Shown piece by piece: positions 8,208 through 16,210 of a stretch of 64,000 nt of DNA; position 1 is the first letter of the stretch; the number at the start of each line of letters is the position of its first letter. Under the pieces are notes generated by a model, which was given only the letters and a program-made list of their open reading frames with translations, did not search any database and was not told the origin of the DNA. The stretch lies in contig NZ_JWIB01000015.1 in assembly GCF_000813425.1 (NCBI RefSeq), positions 62,001-126,000 of the forward strand, in the 5' to 3' direction. Position numbers and translations under genes: made by a program. This stretch comes from Sporosarcina sp. ZBG7A (lineage in GTDB: Bacteria > Bacillota > Bacilli > Bacillales_A > Planococcaceae).

Positions 8208-8537
8208 ATGACCCCTCAACACTATCAAGAATGCCTCAAAGCGTGTATGGAATGCCTAGAATCCTGTAACAATTGCTTCGATGCTTGCTTAAAAGAAGAT
8301 GATGTAAAAATGATGGCAGAATGCATACGACTGGATCGGGAATGCGCAGACATCTGTGCATACGCTGTTCAAGCGATGACACGTAACAGTCCATTTGCGA
8401 AAGAGATTTGTCAGCTATGTGCTTACATTTGTGACCATTGTGCAGAAGAGTGTGGCAAGCATGACCACGATCATTGTCAACGTTGTGCGGAAGCATGTAA
8501 GAAATGTGCGGATGCTTGCCGTAAGATGATGGCCTAA
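8208..8537 (+). CDS. Four-helix-bundle copper-storage-type protein (Csp/DUF326)
   Basis: A 109-aa protein with about 20 cysteines spaced as CxxxC along predicted helices (CLKACMECLESCNNCFDACL, then CIRLDRECADIC, CQLCAYICDHCAEEC and CQRCAEACKKCADAC) plus a HDHDHC patch. This pattern is typical of cytosolic Csp3-like proteins that bind many Cu(I) ions inside a four-helix bundle. There is no signal peptide, so it should be cytosolic. AAGGAGG lies 7 bases before the ATG. No CsoR-type operator was seen in the 258 bases upstream. Confidence 0.88.
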   Translation: MTPQHYQECLKACMECLESCNNCFDACLKEDDVKMMAECIRLDRECADICAYAVQAMTRNSPFAKEICQLCAYICDHCAEECGKHDHDHCQRCAEACKKCADACRKMMA

Positions 8538-8584
8538 TTCACGGCGGGACCAGTCAGATTCCTCAAACACAAAAAATATTTCAA

Positions 8585-8619
8585 GAGAGCATGCCTTTTT
8601 TCGACAGGTATGCTTTTTG
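8585..8619 (+). terminator. Terminator after the copper-storage-type gene
   Basis: AGCATGCC (8588-8595) pairs with GGTATGCT (8607-8614) with one wobble pair, followed by T residues. Confidence 0.75.
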
Positions 8620-8621
8620 TG

Positions 8622-8673
8622 TTGCAATTATCTGAATTAACACGTATAGTACATTACAACAGTAATGTACTAT
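8622..8673 (+). promoter_or_regulatory. Promoter with overlapping perfect 12-bp dyad operator
   Basis: TTGCAA (8622-8627) and TATAGT (8645-8650) are 17 bases apart. Overlapping the -10 box is a perfect inverted repeat: ATAGTACATTAC (8646-8657), AACA, GTAATGTACTAT (8662-8673). The adjacent GntR gene is the obvious candidate to bind it, giving autorepression as with YtrA. Confidence 0.75.
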
Positions 8674-8696
8674 GTAGCGTGAAGGGAGTGACGGTT

Positions 8697-9080
8697 TTGC
8701 ATGACGTAGACGGAGAAAAGCCGATTTATATACAAATTGCCGATTGGCTAGAGAATGCAATCATCGATGGCACATTGCAGGTCGATGAAAAAGTCTATTC
8801 ACAATATCAGCTGGCGGAACTTTTTACCATCAACCCTGCAACTGCGGGAAAGGGGCTGACGATTTTGCTGGAAGCGGAACTTGTCTACAAAAAACGAGGG
8901 CTTGGAATGTTTGTCGCACCCGATGCTCAAGAAAAACTCCGCGCCAAAAGGAAAGAACAAACACTTCTGCAGATAGTTCAAGATTTACTCAACGAAGCGA
9001 GTCTCCTCAACATCGGTACTGACGAACTAAACCAGATAATCGAAAAAGAACGGAAGCAACGAAAGGGGGACCAGACATGA
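8697..9080 (+). CDS. GntR-family (YtrA subfamily) transcriptional repressor
   Basis: A 127-aa protein with an N-terminal winged HTH (PIYIQIADWLENAIIDGTLQ through KKRGLGMFV) and a short helical tail of about 45 residues. The small C-terminus is the YtrA-subfamily layout, whose members repress linked ABC transporter operons and respond to cell-wall stress. The TTG at 8697 is chosen: AAGGGAG lies 8 bases upstream, and the nearby ATG at 8701 is out of frame. Its stop overlaps the start of the ABC ATPase gene as ATGA. The perfect dyad in the promoter is the likely operator. Confidence 0.85.
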   Translation: MHDVDGEKPIYIQIADWLENAIIDGTLQVDEKVYSQYQLAELFTINPATAGKGLTILLEAELVYKKRGLGMFVAPDAQEKLRAKRKEQTLLQIVQDLLNEASLLNIGTDELNQIIEKERKQRKGDQT

Positions 9081-9973
9081 CGGTAATATCTATGAAACAC
9101 GTCAGTAAAAACTATTCTAGAATCGCTGCATTAACCGACTTAACTGTCAAAATTGAAGAAAATGTCATTACAGGTATTGTGGGAAGAAATGGTGCGGGAA
9201 AAACGACATTGCTTAAAATGATTGCAGGATTTCAGAAGGCAACAAAAGGTGAATTGCGTGTATTCGATGAAAACCCATTCAGAAGCCTGCTCGTCTCTGC
9301 TAATTCTATCTACATCGATGATGCAATGAGTTATCCAGGTTCGATGAAACTGCACGAACTGCTCGATGAATTCAATCGGTTTTACGCAAATTGGAACGAA
9401 GAACTTGCGGTTCGTCTTATGGAATACTTTTCAATTCCGCTGAACTCGCGGCACCGGTTTTTATCAAAAGGAAAACGAAGTACGTTCAACGCAATCGTCG
9501 GGATTGCGGCACGTTGTCCCCTCACGATTTTCGATGAACCTACGACAGGAATGGATACAGCAGCGCGCAATGACTTCTATCGCGCCTTACTGAAGGACTA
9601 CATTGCGTTCCCGCGAACCATTTTGTTGTCCAGTCACTATATCGATGAAATGAAAGACGTGCTGGAAGACTTACTCGTAATCCATCGAAAGCGGATTCGC
9701 TATCATGGATCGATTTCTGACTTGCAAGAGGCACACTTATCGCTACGAGGATCATCTGAACAATTGTCAGGATCCACGTTAGGGAAAATCATAGTGTCTA
9801 AAACAACGAGAGGTCTGCAAGAAGAGTGGATTGTGGAAAATGACTTTTCGGATGCAGAACGTGCAGAACTCAACCGACAGGGTATTACTAATACAACCGT
9901 TTCACTGAATGATGCATACTTAGCCTTGACGGAACAGCCCAGAGGAGGGATTGACGATGTCTTTAACGCATAG
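9077..9973 (+). CDS. ABC transporter ATP-binding subunit
   Basis: A 298-aa ATPase with Walker A GRNGAGKTT (about 35), Walker B LTIFDEPTTGMD (about 150) and the switch histidine in LSSHYIDE. The signature motif is weak (FLSKGKRST in place of LSGGQ), as is common in YtrB-like ATPases linked to GntR regulators. The last 100 residues are an accessory domain. It overlaps the repressor by 4 bases and the permease by 17, showing a tight operon. Substrate unknown; an export or peptide-antibiotic role is inferred from the family. Confidence 0.88.
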   Translation: MTVISMKHVSKNYSRIAALTDLTVKIEENVITGIVGRNGAGKTTLLKMIAGFQKATKGELRVFDENPFRSLLVSANSIYIDDAMSYPGSMKLHELLDEFNRFYANWNEELAVRLMEYFSIPLNSRHRFLSKGKRSTFNAIVGIAARCPLTIFDEPTTGMDTAARNDFYRALLKDYIAFPRTILLSSHYIDEMKDVLEDLLVIHRKRIRYHGSISDLQEAHLSLRGSSEQLSGSTLGKIIVSKTTRGLQEEWIVENDFSDAERAELNRQGITNTTVSLNDAYLALTEQPRGGIDDVFNA

Positions 9974-10712
9974 AACGATGGGTGAAGTTGTGAAACAGCA
10001 GTTTTTGTTTAAGTTGAGAAGCAATGCGGCAGTAATTACGGTTTTATTTGTAATGCAAGCTGTTGTTTGGGGACTTATGATCGGCGGAGCAAACACGGGA
10101 TTGAGTATGTCAACGTTTGAACTTAGGTGGAACTTAATCACTAACGATGGGGTTGTGATAGCTAGTCTGTTATGGGCGCTAGTAGTTGGGGTAATACTGA
10201 CGACCCCTGGGCAGCGAAATGCTTCTTTTACATATGTGTCATCTCCGGTTACAGAGAACCTAGCGAATTTTTGTTTCTTTGGCCTTGCAGCGATAATTGC
10301 TGGGGTAACCACAGTTTTGTCGGGCAGTGTTATGAAATTAGTGGTGTTCATGAAAGATGGAAACAGCATAATCGAAACGGGGGGATTAATTGCAGCACCG
10401 TTGGATTTCTTTTCACGCATAGTAGTTATGATTTTATACACATTGTTAATTATGGTTGTAGTTTATACTTTTATGCTTTTTGTTCAAATGAATCGCTTGA
10501 TGATTGTCCCAATCGTTCTATTGGTGTTACTTAGTACTAAATCGGGTGTTTTTGACCTTCTGGGTATTGAGGGGAATATGGGTACCTTATTTGACTTTTT
10601 CTATAAGGAATCCTCCTTCTGGTTGTTTTTAGTAAAAACAGGCGTAGTAATGGTAATAGTAAGCATTCTTAGCTTCTTTCCTTCTTCCCGAATTGAGGTG
10701 AAACAGTCATGA
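9957..10712 (+). CDS. ABC transporter permease subunit
   Basis: A 251-aa membrane protein with about six hydrophobic segments (for example NAAVITVLFVMQAVVWGLMI, FCFFGLAAIIAGVTTVL and WLFLVKTGVVMVIVSILSFF). No enzymatic motif is visible. It sits directly after the ATPase and overlaps it. The ATG at 9957 has GAGGAGGG 7-8 bases upstream; the TTG at 9951 is too close. It would form the membrane pore with the ATPase. The sequence is divergent and I cannot assign a substrate. Confidence 0.75.
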   Translation: MSLTHRTMGEVVKQQFLFKLRSNAAVITVLFVMQAVVWGLMIGGANTGLSMSTFELRWNLITNDGVVIASLLWALVVGVILTTPGQRNASFTYVSSPVTENLANFCFFGLAAIIAGVTTVLSGSVMKLVVFMKDGNSIIETGGLIAAPLDFFSRIVVMILYTLLIMVVVYTFMLFVQMNRLMIVPIVLLVLLSTKSGVFDLLGIEGNMGTLFDFFYKESSFWLFLVKTGVVMVIVSILSFFPSSRIEVKQS

Positions 10713-11416
10713 CAGCAATTGAATCAGTTCTACCGATAATTGCTGTTATCTTGCTGTTTTTAGTTGTCTGGGGGATTCAGCGTGCGTTGCAAAATCGCTT
10801 TACGAGAAAGACTCATTATAAAGTAATAATTGGATATATAACATTTTTGCTCGTTGCGTTGATTGTCACAGAAATCTTAGAACAGACAACAAGTTTGAAT
10901 CTGCCACGGATAACATCACAAGAAAAGGTGGATGTAGGAAGAGCCATATTATCAGATAAATCTATCCCGAAAAACCAGTTGGTTACTGAACGAACCCATG
11001 AGGTAGATGGCAAATTATCAATAAAGGCTGAACAACGTGAATACGAAACTATCTTTTATATAGAAAGATCATTCGAGAATGGAAATACCGTGACTGAGCG
11101 TGTTTATAAACCAAGTTTGACAATTGGAGATGGTGGAAATGGGGGCAAGAGCTATGATTTGTCCCAATATGTAAAAGTTAGTTTGCCGGTATGGAAAGGA
11201 CAAGAAGTGGTAATGCCATTTCAATCCAAGCAGGAACTCTTTATCTCTGCATACCGAGACTCTATATTCATTAGTCAATTAACAAGTAACCAGGTTGGCA
11301 ATCTTTATGGGGGTTCCGAGATGAGTTACGGTATTGTTCATCTTATCATTCCGGAAAACATTGAACTGGATATTCAATTAGCCCCCGATTACTATGTAGA
11401 GGTTCCTAGAGATTAA
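10709..11416 (+). CDS. Membrane-anchored protein of the GntR/ABC operon, function unknown
   Basis: A 235-aa protein with two N-terminal membrane helices (about 5-24 and 38-58). A roughly 170-residue outward-facing domain follows, rich in beta-type sequence and ending IELDIQLAPDYYVEVPRD. It overlaps the permease stop by 4 bases, so it belongs to the same translationally coupled operon. It may be an accessory or sensor subunit of the transporter. I do not recognise the domain. Confidence 0.65.
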   Translation: MTAIESVLPIIAVILLFLVVWGIQRALQNRFTRKTHYKVIIGYITFLLVALIVTEILEQTTSLNLPRITSQEKVDVGRAILSDKSIPKNQLVTERTHEVDGKLSIKAEQREYETIFYIERSFENGNTVTERVYKPSLTIGDGGNGGKSYDLSQYVKVSLPVWKGQEVVMPFQSKQELFISAYRDSIFISQLTSNQVGNLYGGSEMSYGIVHLIIPENIELDIQLAPDYYVEVPRD

Positions 11417-11420
11417 CAAA

Positions 11421-11458
11421 CAATAATGCCCCCCGTTTTTAAAACGGGGGCATTATTA
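11421..11458. terminator. Bidirectional terminator
   Basis: AATAATGCCCCCCGTTTT pairs with AAAACGGGGGCATTATT over a very short loop. It separates the ABC operon from the convergent small gene. Confidence 0.85.
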
Positions 11459-11459
11459 A

Positions 11460-11633
11460 TCACCGTTTCGGTTTCTTCTGTTCTGTTCCTTGTCCAGCTG
11501 CTTTTTTCTTCTTCTTAGCTGCATCGTTCTGTCCAATTACATCAAAATCATCGGGACTCAAATCCATCCCGTATCCGAACTCTTCACGGCCCAGCTGATT
11601 TGCTTTCTGTTTACGTTTCTCCTCTTTATCCAA
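11460..11633 (-). CDS. Small highly charged protein, unknown function
   Basis: About 57 aa, dominated by lysine, glutamate and glutamine. It begins (M)DKEEKRKQKANQLGREEFGY and ends in a lysine-rich tail (AAKKKKKAAGQGTEQKKPKR). The TTG at 11633 is preferred over the upstream ATG at 11648, because the near-perfect ribosome binding sequence GGAGGTGAT overlaps that ATG and lies 5 bases before the TTG. No domain is recognised; the composition suggests a small nucleic-acid-binding or spore/stress protein, which is only a guess. Confidence 0.55.
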   Translation of the reverse strand: MDKEEKRKQKANQLGREEFGYGMDLSPDDFDVIGQNDAAKKKKKAAGQGTEQKKPKR

Positions 11634-11777
11634 TGGAATCACCTCCATTGAAAAGTATGTGCATCCTCAAAAGAATCATCCCCGAACACATCTTAAGAAT
11701 TTCTTCATATTTTCCCTTCTCAAATGTTAAGAAGTCCCTGTTACAATAAAACTATCGAGCAAGAAAGAGGTGCTGAC

Positions 11778-12467
11778 ATGGCAGCAATGACGATTTTAGT
11801 GGCGGATGACGACAAAGAAATCCGTGATGGCATAGAGATCTATTTGAAAAACGAAGGGTATCGTGTACTAAAAGCAGCAGATGGAAGAGAAGCGTTAGAT
11901 TTACTCGGCAAAGAAGAAGTTCACTTACTCATTCTCGACATCATGATGCCTAACATGGACGGGATAACGGCGACGTTCAAAATCCGAGAAGCCCAAAACG
12001 TTCCAATAATTATGCTCAGTGCGAAAGTCGAAGAGTCGGATAAAATCCATGGGCTTTCCGTAGGTGCAGATGATTATGTGTCGAAACCGTTCCAGCCGAT
12101 GGAACTGATGGCGCGTGTGAAATCGCAGCTCCGTCGTTATGTTCAGCTCGGTACGTATGATGGTGGAACGACGCTTGAAATTGATGGATTGGTGTTGGAC
12201 GAAGAAGCAAAAACGGTTACTCTCGAAGGTGCGCCGGTCAAATTGACGCCAACCGAATTCAAGATAACAGAGTTGCTTATGAAACATCCTGGACGAGTGT
12301 TTTCCATCAATGAAATCTATGAGCGAGTATGGAATGAAGAAGCGTATAATGCTGAAAACATTGTGGCTGTGCACATTCGTAAAATCCGTGAAAAGATAGA
12401 AGCCGATCCGAAAAATCCGAGATATATAAAGGTGGTGTGGGGTGTTGGGTACAAAATCGAGAAATAA
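11778..12467 (+). CDS. OmpR-family response regulator
   Basis: A 229-aa regulator with a receiver domain (acidic DDD near residue 10, phospho-acceptor D in LLILDIMMPNMDG, conserved K in VSKPF) and a C-terminal winged-helix DNA-binding domain (LTPTEFKITELLMKHPGRVF, then NIVAVHIRKIREKIE). The ATG at 11778 is used because AAAGAGG lies 8 bases upstream. It is followed by an overlapping small membrane ORF and then a histidine kinase, its likely partner. The target genes are not evident. Confidence 0.9.
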   Translation: MAAMTILVADDDKEIRDGIEIYLKNEGYRVLKAADGREALDLLGKEEVHLLILDIMMPNMDGITATFKIREAQNVPIIMLSAKVEESDKIHGLSVGADDYVSKPFQPMELMARVKSQLRRYVQLGTYDGGTTLEIDGLVLDEEAKTVTLEGAPVKLTPTEFKITELLMKHPGRVFSINEIYERVWNEEAYNAENIVAVHIRKIREKIEADPKNPRYIKVVWGVGYKIEK

Positions 12468-12624
12468 TGTTGCGTTCATCTGGTCAATTGTTTCCATTGT
12501 TATTGCATTCGGTAGCATCGCCTATTGCTTCCCGCATATTACCAACATTGCAAGTGACGGCATCGCCCGAACCACCCGAACGGTAACGTACTTCATCCAA
12601 ATTATAAAAGGAGGCACTGTATGA
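12442..12624 (+). CDS. Small single-pass membrane protein between response regulator and kinase
   Basis: A 60-aa ORF starting with GTG inside the response regulator gene and stopping exactly over the kinase start codon (ATGA). AAAGGTGG lies 5 bases before the GTG. One clear membrane helix (VAFIWSIVSIVIAFGSIAYC) is followed by a short polar tail. It fills the whole 153-base gap between the two genes and overlaps both, the arrangement expected of translational coupling. No homologue is recalled. It may modulate the kinase, or be a chance ORF in the gap. Confidence 0.5.
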   Translation: MLGTKSRNNVAFIWSIVSIVIAFGSIAYCFPHITNIASDGIARTTRTVTYFIQIIKGGTV

Positions 12625-14846
12625 TGAAACGTTACACACCGATAATGATATGGGCAATACTAGTTGCGATTGCGGTTAGCGGACTCGTCACACTAACGAG
12701 CAGAGGACCTGAAATAATTTTTAAAAGCTATCCTCAATCCCAACAATTTCAAAATCATCTAACCGATATTTACGACGAACTCGGCAGAACTGTACTGAAC
12801 CCTGTTGACTTGGAAGCGGTAGAGAAGAAACTGTCCGTCACACCTGCTGAAATCGATGAATACAGGACGTATTACGGCAGCTTGGCAGAACAAATTGATA
12901 ACATCCAGATACAATACGAAGATCGCATTCGTGAAGCGGAAGCTAAGGCGACAGTCAAACAGGCGCTTGTGGATGAACGAGATGGGTTAATCGAAGATAT
13001 TCGAAAGAATTTTGAGGATGACACCTATGTGGAAGAGAAGATTTTAAGTGGGAAAAAACGTCAATTGGCACAACTGGTACAGGATTATAAAAGTAGAACC
13101 AGTGCCCTAGGTATCCCGATTGTTTATGATTTGACTCCCGTTGAAGGCGGAGACACCCACAAGAAAGGGGAAGTCAACGATTCGTTTGGATATGAACGGA
13201 TGTTTACTGAGAACACAGGATATTTAAAAGTTGCAGGCTTGAATTCTGATTTATATGGTGGCAACTACGAAGTCTCAACGTATAAAGACGAACTGTATAA
13301 CGTGGCAGGTGTTGCATTGTCCAGTGAGGACATAAACGCAATTACTCCTTCTTCTATGCTATATAAAGGTACGGTCGCTGTTCCTTCTTCTGTATTCAAA
13401 CAAGGTGGAGTGCTTTATGAAGAAGTGAAGGACTACAAGTCAATCAAGATTATGCTCATTATGTCAGGGATTGCAAGTATCGGAGCACTCATTGCGCTCT
13501 TTACAGTTTGGAAGTTCAAATGGACTTGGTTTGTAGATCTTCCATTTACGAAACGTTATGATTCGCTACGAATCGATTTGAAGGCTGGGATTTTTCTCAT
13601 CCTATTGTTAAGTCTTTTGAATTTTTCACGCGAAGTATCTGGAAGACTGAATAACATGGCAAGCGGGGGTTATGCATTCAGTATTCCGAATGCAGTGTTC
13701 ATCTTCGCCCTGGGTGCAATCGTCATCGCTTTACTTGCGTTCCAAATCGGAAATGCCATCACGCGTTATCAGGAACCGGGTACATTAGAAAATGAATTTA
13801 AGAACAGTTACACCATGCAGCTTGTGGCCAGCGTGAGAGAAGTGTTTTTAAACCGGTCCATTGCAATCCAGACCTTCATTTTGCTTTTCGGATTCTTCCT
13901 TGCGGGAGTTGGATTTATATTCGGGCTGTTCGAACCTATGCTCCTTCTGATATATGCAGTTTTTGTACTATTTCTAGGGTTTCCTGCTCTGTTCATCTAC
14001 ATTCGCCGCATGGGCTATTTGAGTAGAATCTTGAAGGCAACAGACGATATGGCAGCAGGAAGACTGAACAGTGATATCAAAGTGATTGGTCGTTCTCCTT
14101 TAGCTAAACACGCTGTCAATTTAAATAATCTTCGTGAAGGCGTAGAGCAATCAGTAAGCAGCCAAGCGAAAAGTGAGCGCTTGAAAACCGAATTGATCAC
14201 CAATGTAAGCCATGATTTACGGACACCGCTCACATCGATCATTACGTACACGGATTTATTGAAAAACCCGAATTTATCTGATGAAGAGCGGGCGGAATAC
14301 GTGGATGTATTAGACCGAAAATCCCAACGTTTGAAGACGCTGATCGAAGATTTGTTCGAAGTGTCTAAAATGTCGAGTGGCACGATGGAATTGTACAAAC
14401 AACGAGTCGATCTCACGCAACTCGTGCAACAAGCAATTGGGGAACATACTGAGAAGATGGCTGAAATCCCACTTGATTTCAGGATTTCAGTACCTGAAGA
14501 ACCAATGCCCGCCGTCCTCGATGGACAACGATGGTGGAGGATGCTAGATAACCTGATTGGCAACGCATTGAAGTATTCGCTCCCTGGTACACGGGTATTT
14601 GTAACGTTGCGTCAGGCTGGTGGTATGGCAGAACTAATCGTTAAAAACATTACAGCGTATGAACTGAATGAGAACGTGGATGAATTGTATGAACGATTTA
14701 AGCGTGGAGATGCGTCTCGTCATACGGACGGTTCTGGTCTTGGCCTTGCGATTGCTCAATCGATTGTTGACATGCATGGCGGCACGATGACGATTGACGT
14801 GGACGGGGATTTGTTTAAAGTGACGGTTCGTGTGCCGTTAGCTTGA
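12621..14846 (+). CDS. Membrane sensor histidine kinase with large extracellular domain
   Basis: A 741-aa kinase. One N-terminal helix (8-26) leads to a roughly 245-residue extracellular domain with coiled-coil content (about 90-160). Five or so further helices follow (about 277-455), then a HAMP-like linker, the H-box LITNVSHDLRTPLTSI with its phospho-accepting histidine, and a HATPase domain ending SGLGLAIAQSIVDMHGG. AAAGGAGG lies 6 bases before the ATG. It is the likely partner of the regulator at 11778. A decayed copy of its 3' part lies at 27893-28081, beyond the exopolysaccharide island. Confidence 0.9.
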   Translation: MMKRYTPIMIWAILVAIAVSGLVTLTSRGPEIIFKSYPQSQQFQNHLTDIYDELGRTVLNPVDLEAVEKKLSVTPAEIDEYRTYYGSLAEQIDNIQIQYEDRIREAEAKATVKQALVDERDGLIEDIRKNFEDDTYVEEKILSGKKRQLAQLVQDYKSRTSALGIPIVYDLTPVEGGDTHKKGEVNDSFGYERMFTENTGYLKVAGLNSDLYGGNYEVSTYKDELYNVAGVALSSEDINAITPSSMLYKGTVAVPSSVFKQGGVLYEEVKDYKSIKIMLIMSGIASIGALIALFTVWKFKWTWFVDLPFTKRYDSLRIDLKAGIFLILLLSLLNFSREVSGRLNNMASGGYAFSIPNAVFIFALGAIVIALLAFQIGNAITRYQEPGTLENEFKNSYTMQLVASVREVFLNRSIAIQTFILLFGFFLAGVGFIFGLFEPMLLLIYAVFVLFLGFPALFIYIRRMGYLSRILKATDDMAAGRLNSDIKVIGRSPLAKHAVNLNNLREGVEQSVSSQAKSERLKTELITNVSHDLRTPLTSIITYTDLLKNPNLSDEERAEYVDVLDRKSQRLKTLIEDLFEVSKMSSGTMELYKQRVDLTQLVQQAIGEHTEKMAEIPLDFRISVPEEPMPAVLDGQRWWRMLDNLIGNALKYSLPGTRVFVTLRQAGGMAELIVKNITAYELNENVDELYERFKRGDASRHTDGSGLGLAIAQSIVDMHGGTMTIDVDGDLFKVTVRVPLA

Positions 14847-14931
14847 AAAAACGTTGAGATTACTCGGATATCCAATAGGGTAGCAAAAGATATCCAACCA
14901 CACAGTTATAGGATATAAAGGATTTGTAAAT

Positions 14932-14960
14932 GAGCATTGCTTTTTAGCGATGCTTTTTTG
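14932..14960 (+). terminator. Terminator after the histidine kinase
   Basis: AGCATTGC pairs with GCGATGCT (one wobble) around a 6-base loop, followed by six T residues. Confidence 0.8.
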
Positions 14961-15025
14961 CATTCAACAAATTAATTAATTCTCATGCATTCTATTAATG
15001 ACTGTTCATTATAACGAATACATTG

Positions 15026-15177
15026 GTTCTTGAACTTAAATCCGTATATTTAAATGATCATTTTGTTCTTTATTAAGAATAAACAGTTCAAAATGCCTAT
15101 TATTAATCACTAGTACGCGTGATATACTCTCAAAAGGATGTTCTTTATAAAGAACGTTTTAATTGGATATTCTTTGG
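15026..15177 (+). promoter_or_regulatory. SinR-type operator cluster upstream of the exopolysaccharide operon
   Basis: The B. subtilis SinR consensus is GTTCTYT, often as an inverted repeat. Here are a perfect 16-bp palindrome GTTCTTTATAAAGAAC (15140-15155), an imperfect copy GTTCTTTATTAAGAAT (15065-15080), a short GTTCTTGAAC (15026-15035) and a half-site ATTCTTT (15169-15175). A possible -10 box TATACT (15123-15128) lies between the two larger dyads, so bound repressor would block the promoter. A SinR homologue is encoded at 27205-27540. Nothing else is recognisable between 14961 and 15263. Confidence 0.7.
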
Positions 15178-15263
15178 GTGAGTTATAGAATGCGCGAATA
15201 CTATACGTTTTCTAGTGAAACTCATAGAGTCTTGATTTTTTGAATGGGAGAGGAGCGATGTCG

Positions 15264-16193
15264 ATGAGAGTACTGGTTACAGGCGGTGCAGGATTTATTG
15301 GTTCGTATGTTACTGAGGAATTGCTTTCACAGAGTCATGAGGTAGCAGTAGTCGATAATCTTTCGTCAGGTAAAATAGGTCAGGTTCCTGAAGGAGCTGT
15401 TCTCTATAAAGGAGATGTTAAGGGAAGGGAATTAGAGGGTTTTTTCTTCGAATTTCAACCGGATTGTGTGATTCACCTAGCTGCCCAAGTTTCTGTAGCC
15501 AAATCATTTCAAGCAACGCTTAATGATTGTGAAGAAAATATTATCGGCACCGTCAATGTCCTGGAGGCGTGTGTTAAATATAATGTGAAAAAAGTTGTCT
15601 TCTCTTCTACTGCTGCTTTATATGGTAGCCCCAATTACTTGCCACTTGATGAAGATCACCGAATTTCGCCCATTTCTTTCTATGGATTATCTAAAAAACA
15701 TGCAGAAGAGTATATTAAAATGTTTTCCCTACTGTATGGATTCACATATACAATTTTGCGTTATGCCAATGTATACGGTATGAGACAAAACGCCGACGGA
15801 GAAGCTGGCGTTGTATCTATTTTCATTGATAGATTTTTAAATGATCAGCCTTTTGCTGTCCTTGGAGATGGAACCCAGACAAGGGACTTTGTCTTTGTAA
15901 AAGATGTAGCGAAGGCAAATGTGGCAGCGTTAACGAGTGGGGAAAATGAGGTGATTAATATTAGTACACAGCAGGAAATTTCTATAATGGATATTGTGAA
16001 AAAACTGAATGCAATAAGGGGAGAGAATAAAGAACCTGACTTTCATAACGAAAGGACTGGGGATATTAGGAAAAGTTGTTTAGCAAATAAAAAAGCGGAG
16101 GCTGTACTTGATTGGAAACCGTCTTATTCATTTGCAGAGGGGATAAAAGAGACCGTTGAGTATTACGAGAAAGAAATGCTTATACAAAGTTGA
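15264..16193 (+). CDS. NAD-dependent sugar-nucleotide epimerase (UDP-glucose 4-epimerase type)
   Basis: About 309 aa, an extended short-chain dehydrogenase/reductase. The Rossmann glycine motif TGGAGFIGSYV opens the protein. The catalytic set is SSTAALYG with Y-x-x-x-K in FYGLSKKHA, and the sugar-binding region is RYANVYGMRQ. It likely interconverts UDP-glucose and UDP-galactose or a related pair as precursor supply. The ATG at 15264 is chosen because GAGGAG lies 9 bases upstream. First gene of the exopolysaccharide operon. The exact substrate cannot be told from sequence. Confidence 0.85.
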   Translation: MRVLVTGGAGFIGSYVTEELLSQSHEVAVVDNLSSGKIGQVPEGAVLYKGDVKGRELEGFFFEFQPDCVIHLAAQVSVAKSFQATLNDCEENIIGTVNVLEACVKYNVKKVVFSSTAALYGSPNYLPLDEDHRISPISFYGLSKKHAEEYIKMFSLLYGFTYTILRYANVYGMRQNADGEAGVVSIFIDRFLNDQPFAVLGDGTQTRDFVFVKDVAKANVAALTSGENEVINISTQQEISIMDIVKKLNAIRGENKEPDFHNERTGDIRKSCLANKKAEAVLDWKPSYSFAEGIKETVEYYEKEMLIQS

Positions 16194-16210
16194 TGGAAGG
16201 AGACGCTGTT

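Noticed and set aside
9920-10441. 173-codon minus-strand ORF opposite the ABC permease
   Set aside because: Shadow of the permease gene, which has correct ribosome site, overlaps and hydrophobic profile on the plus strand.
11925-12518. 197-codon minus-strand ORF antisense to the response regulator
   Set aside because: It lies almost wholly opposite a clear OmpR-type gene, has an unnatural composition rich in F, H, R and I, and has no ribosome site.
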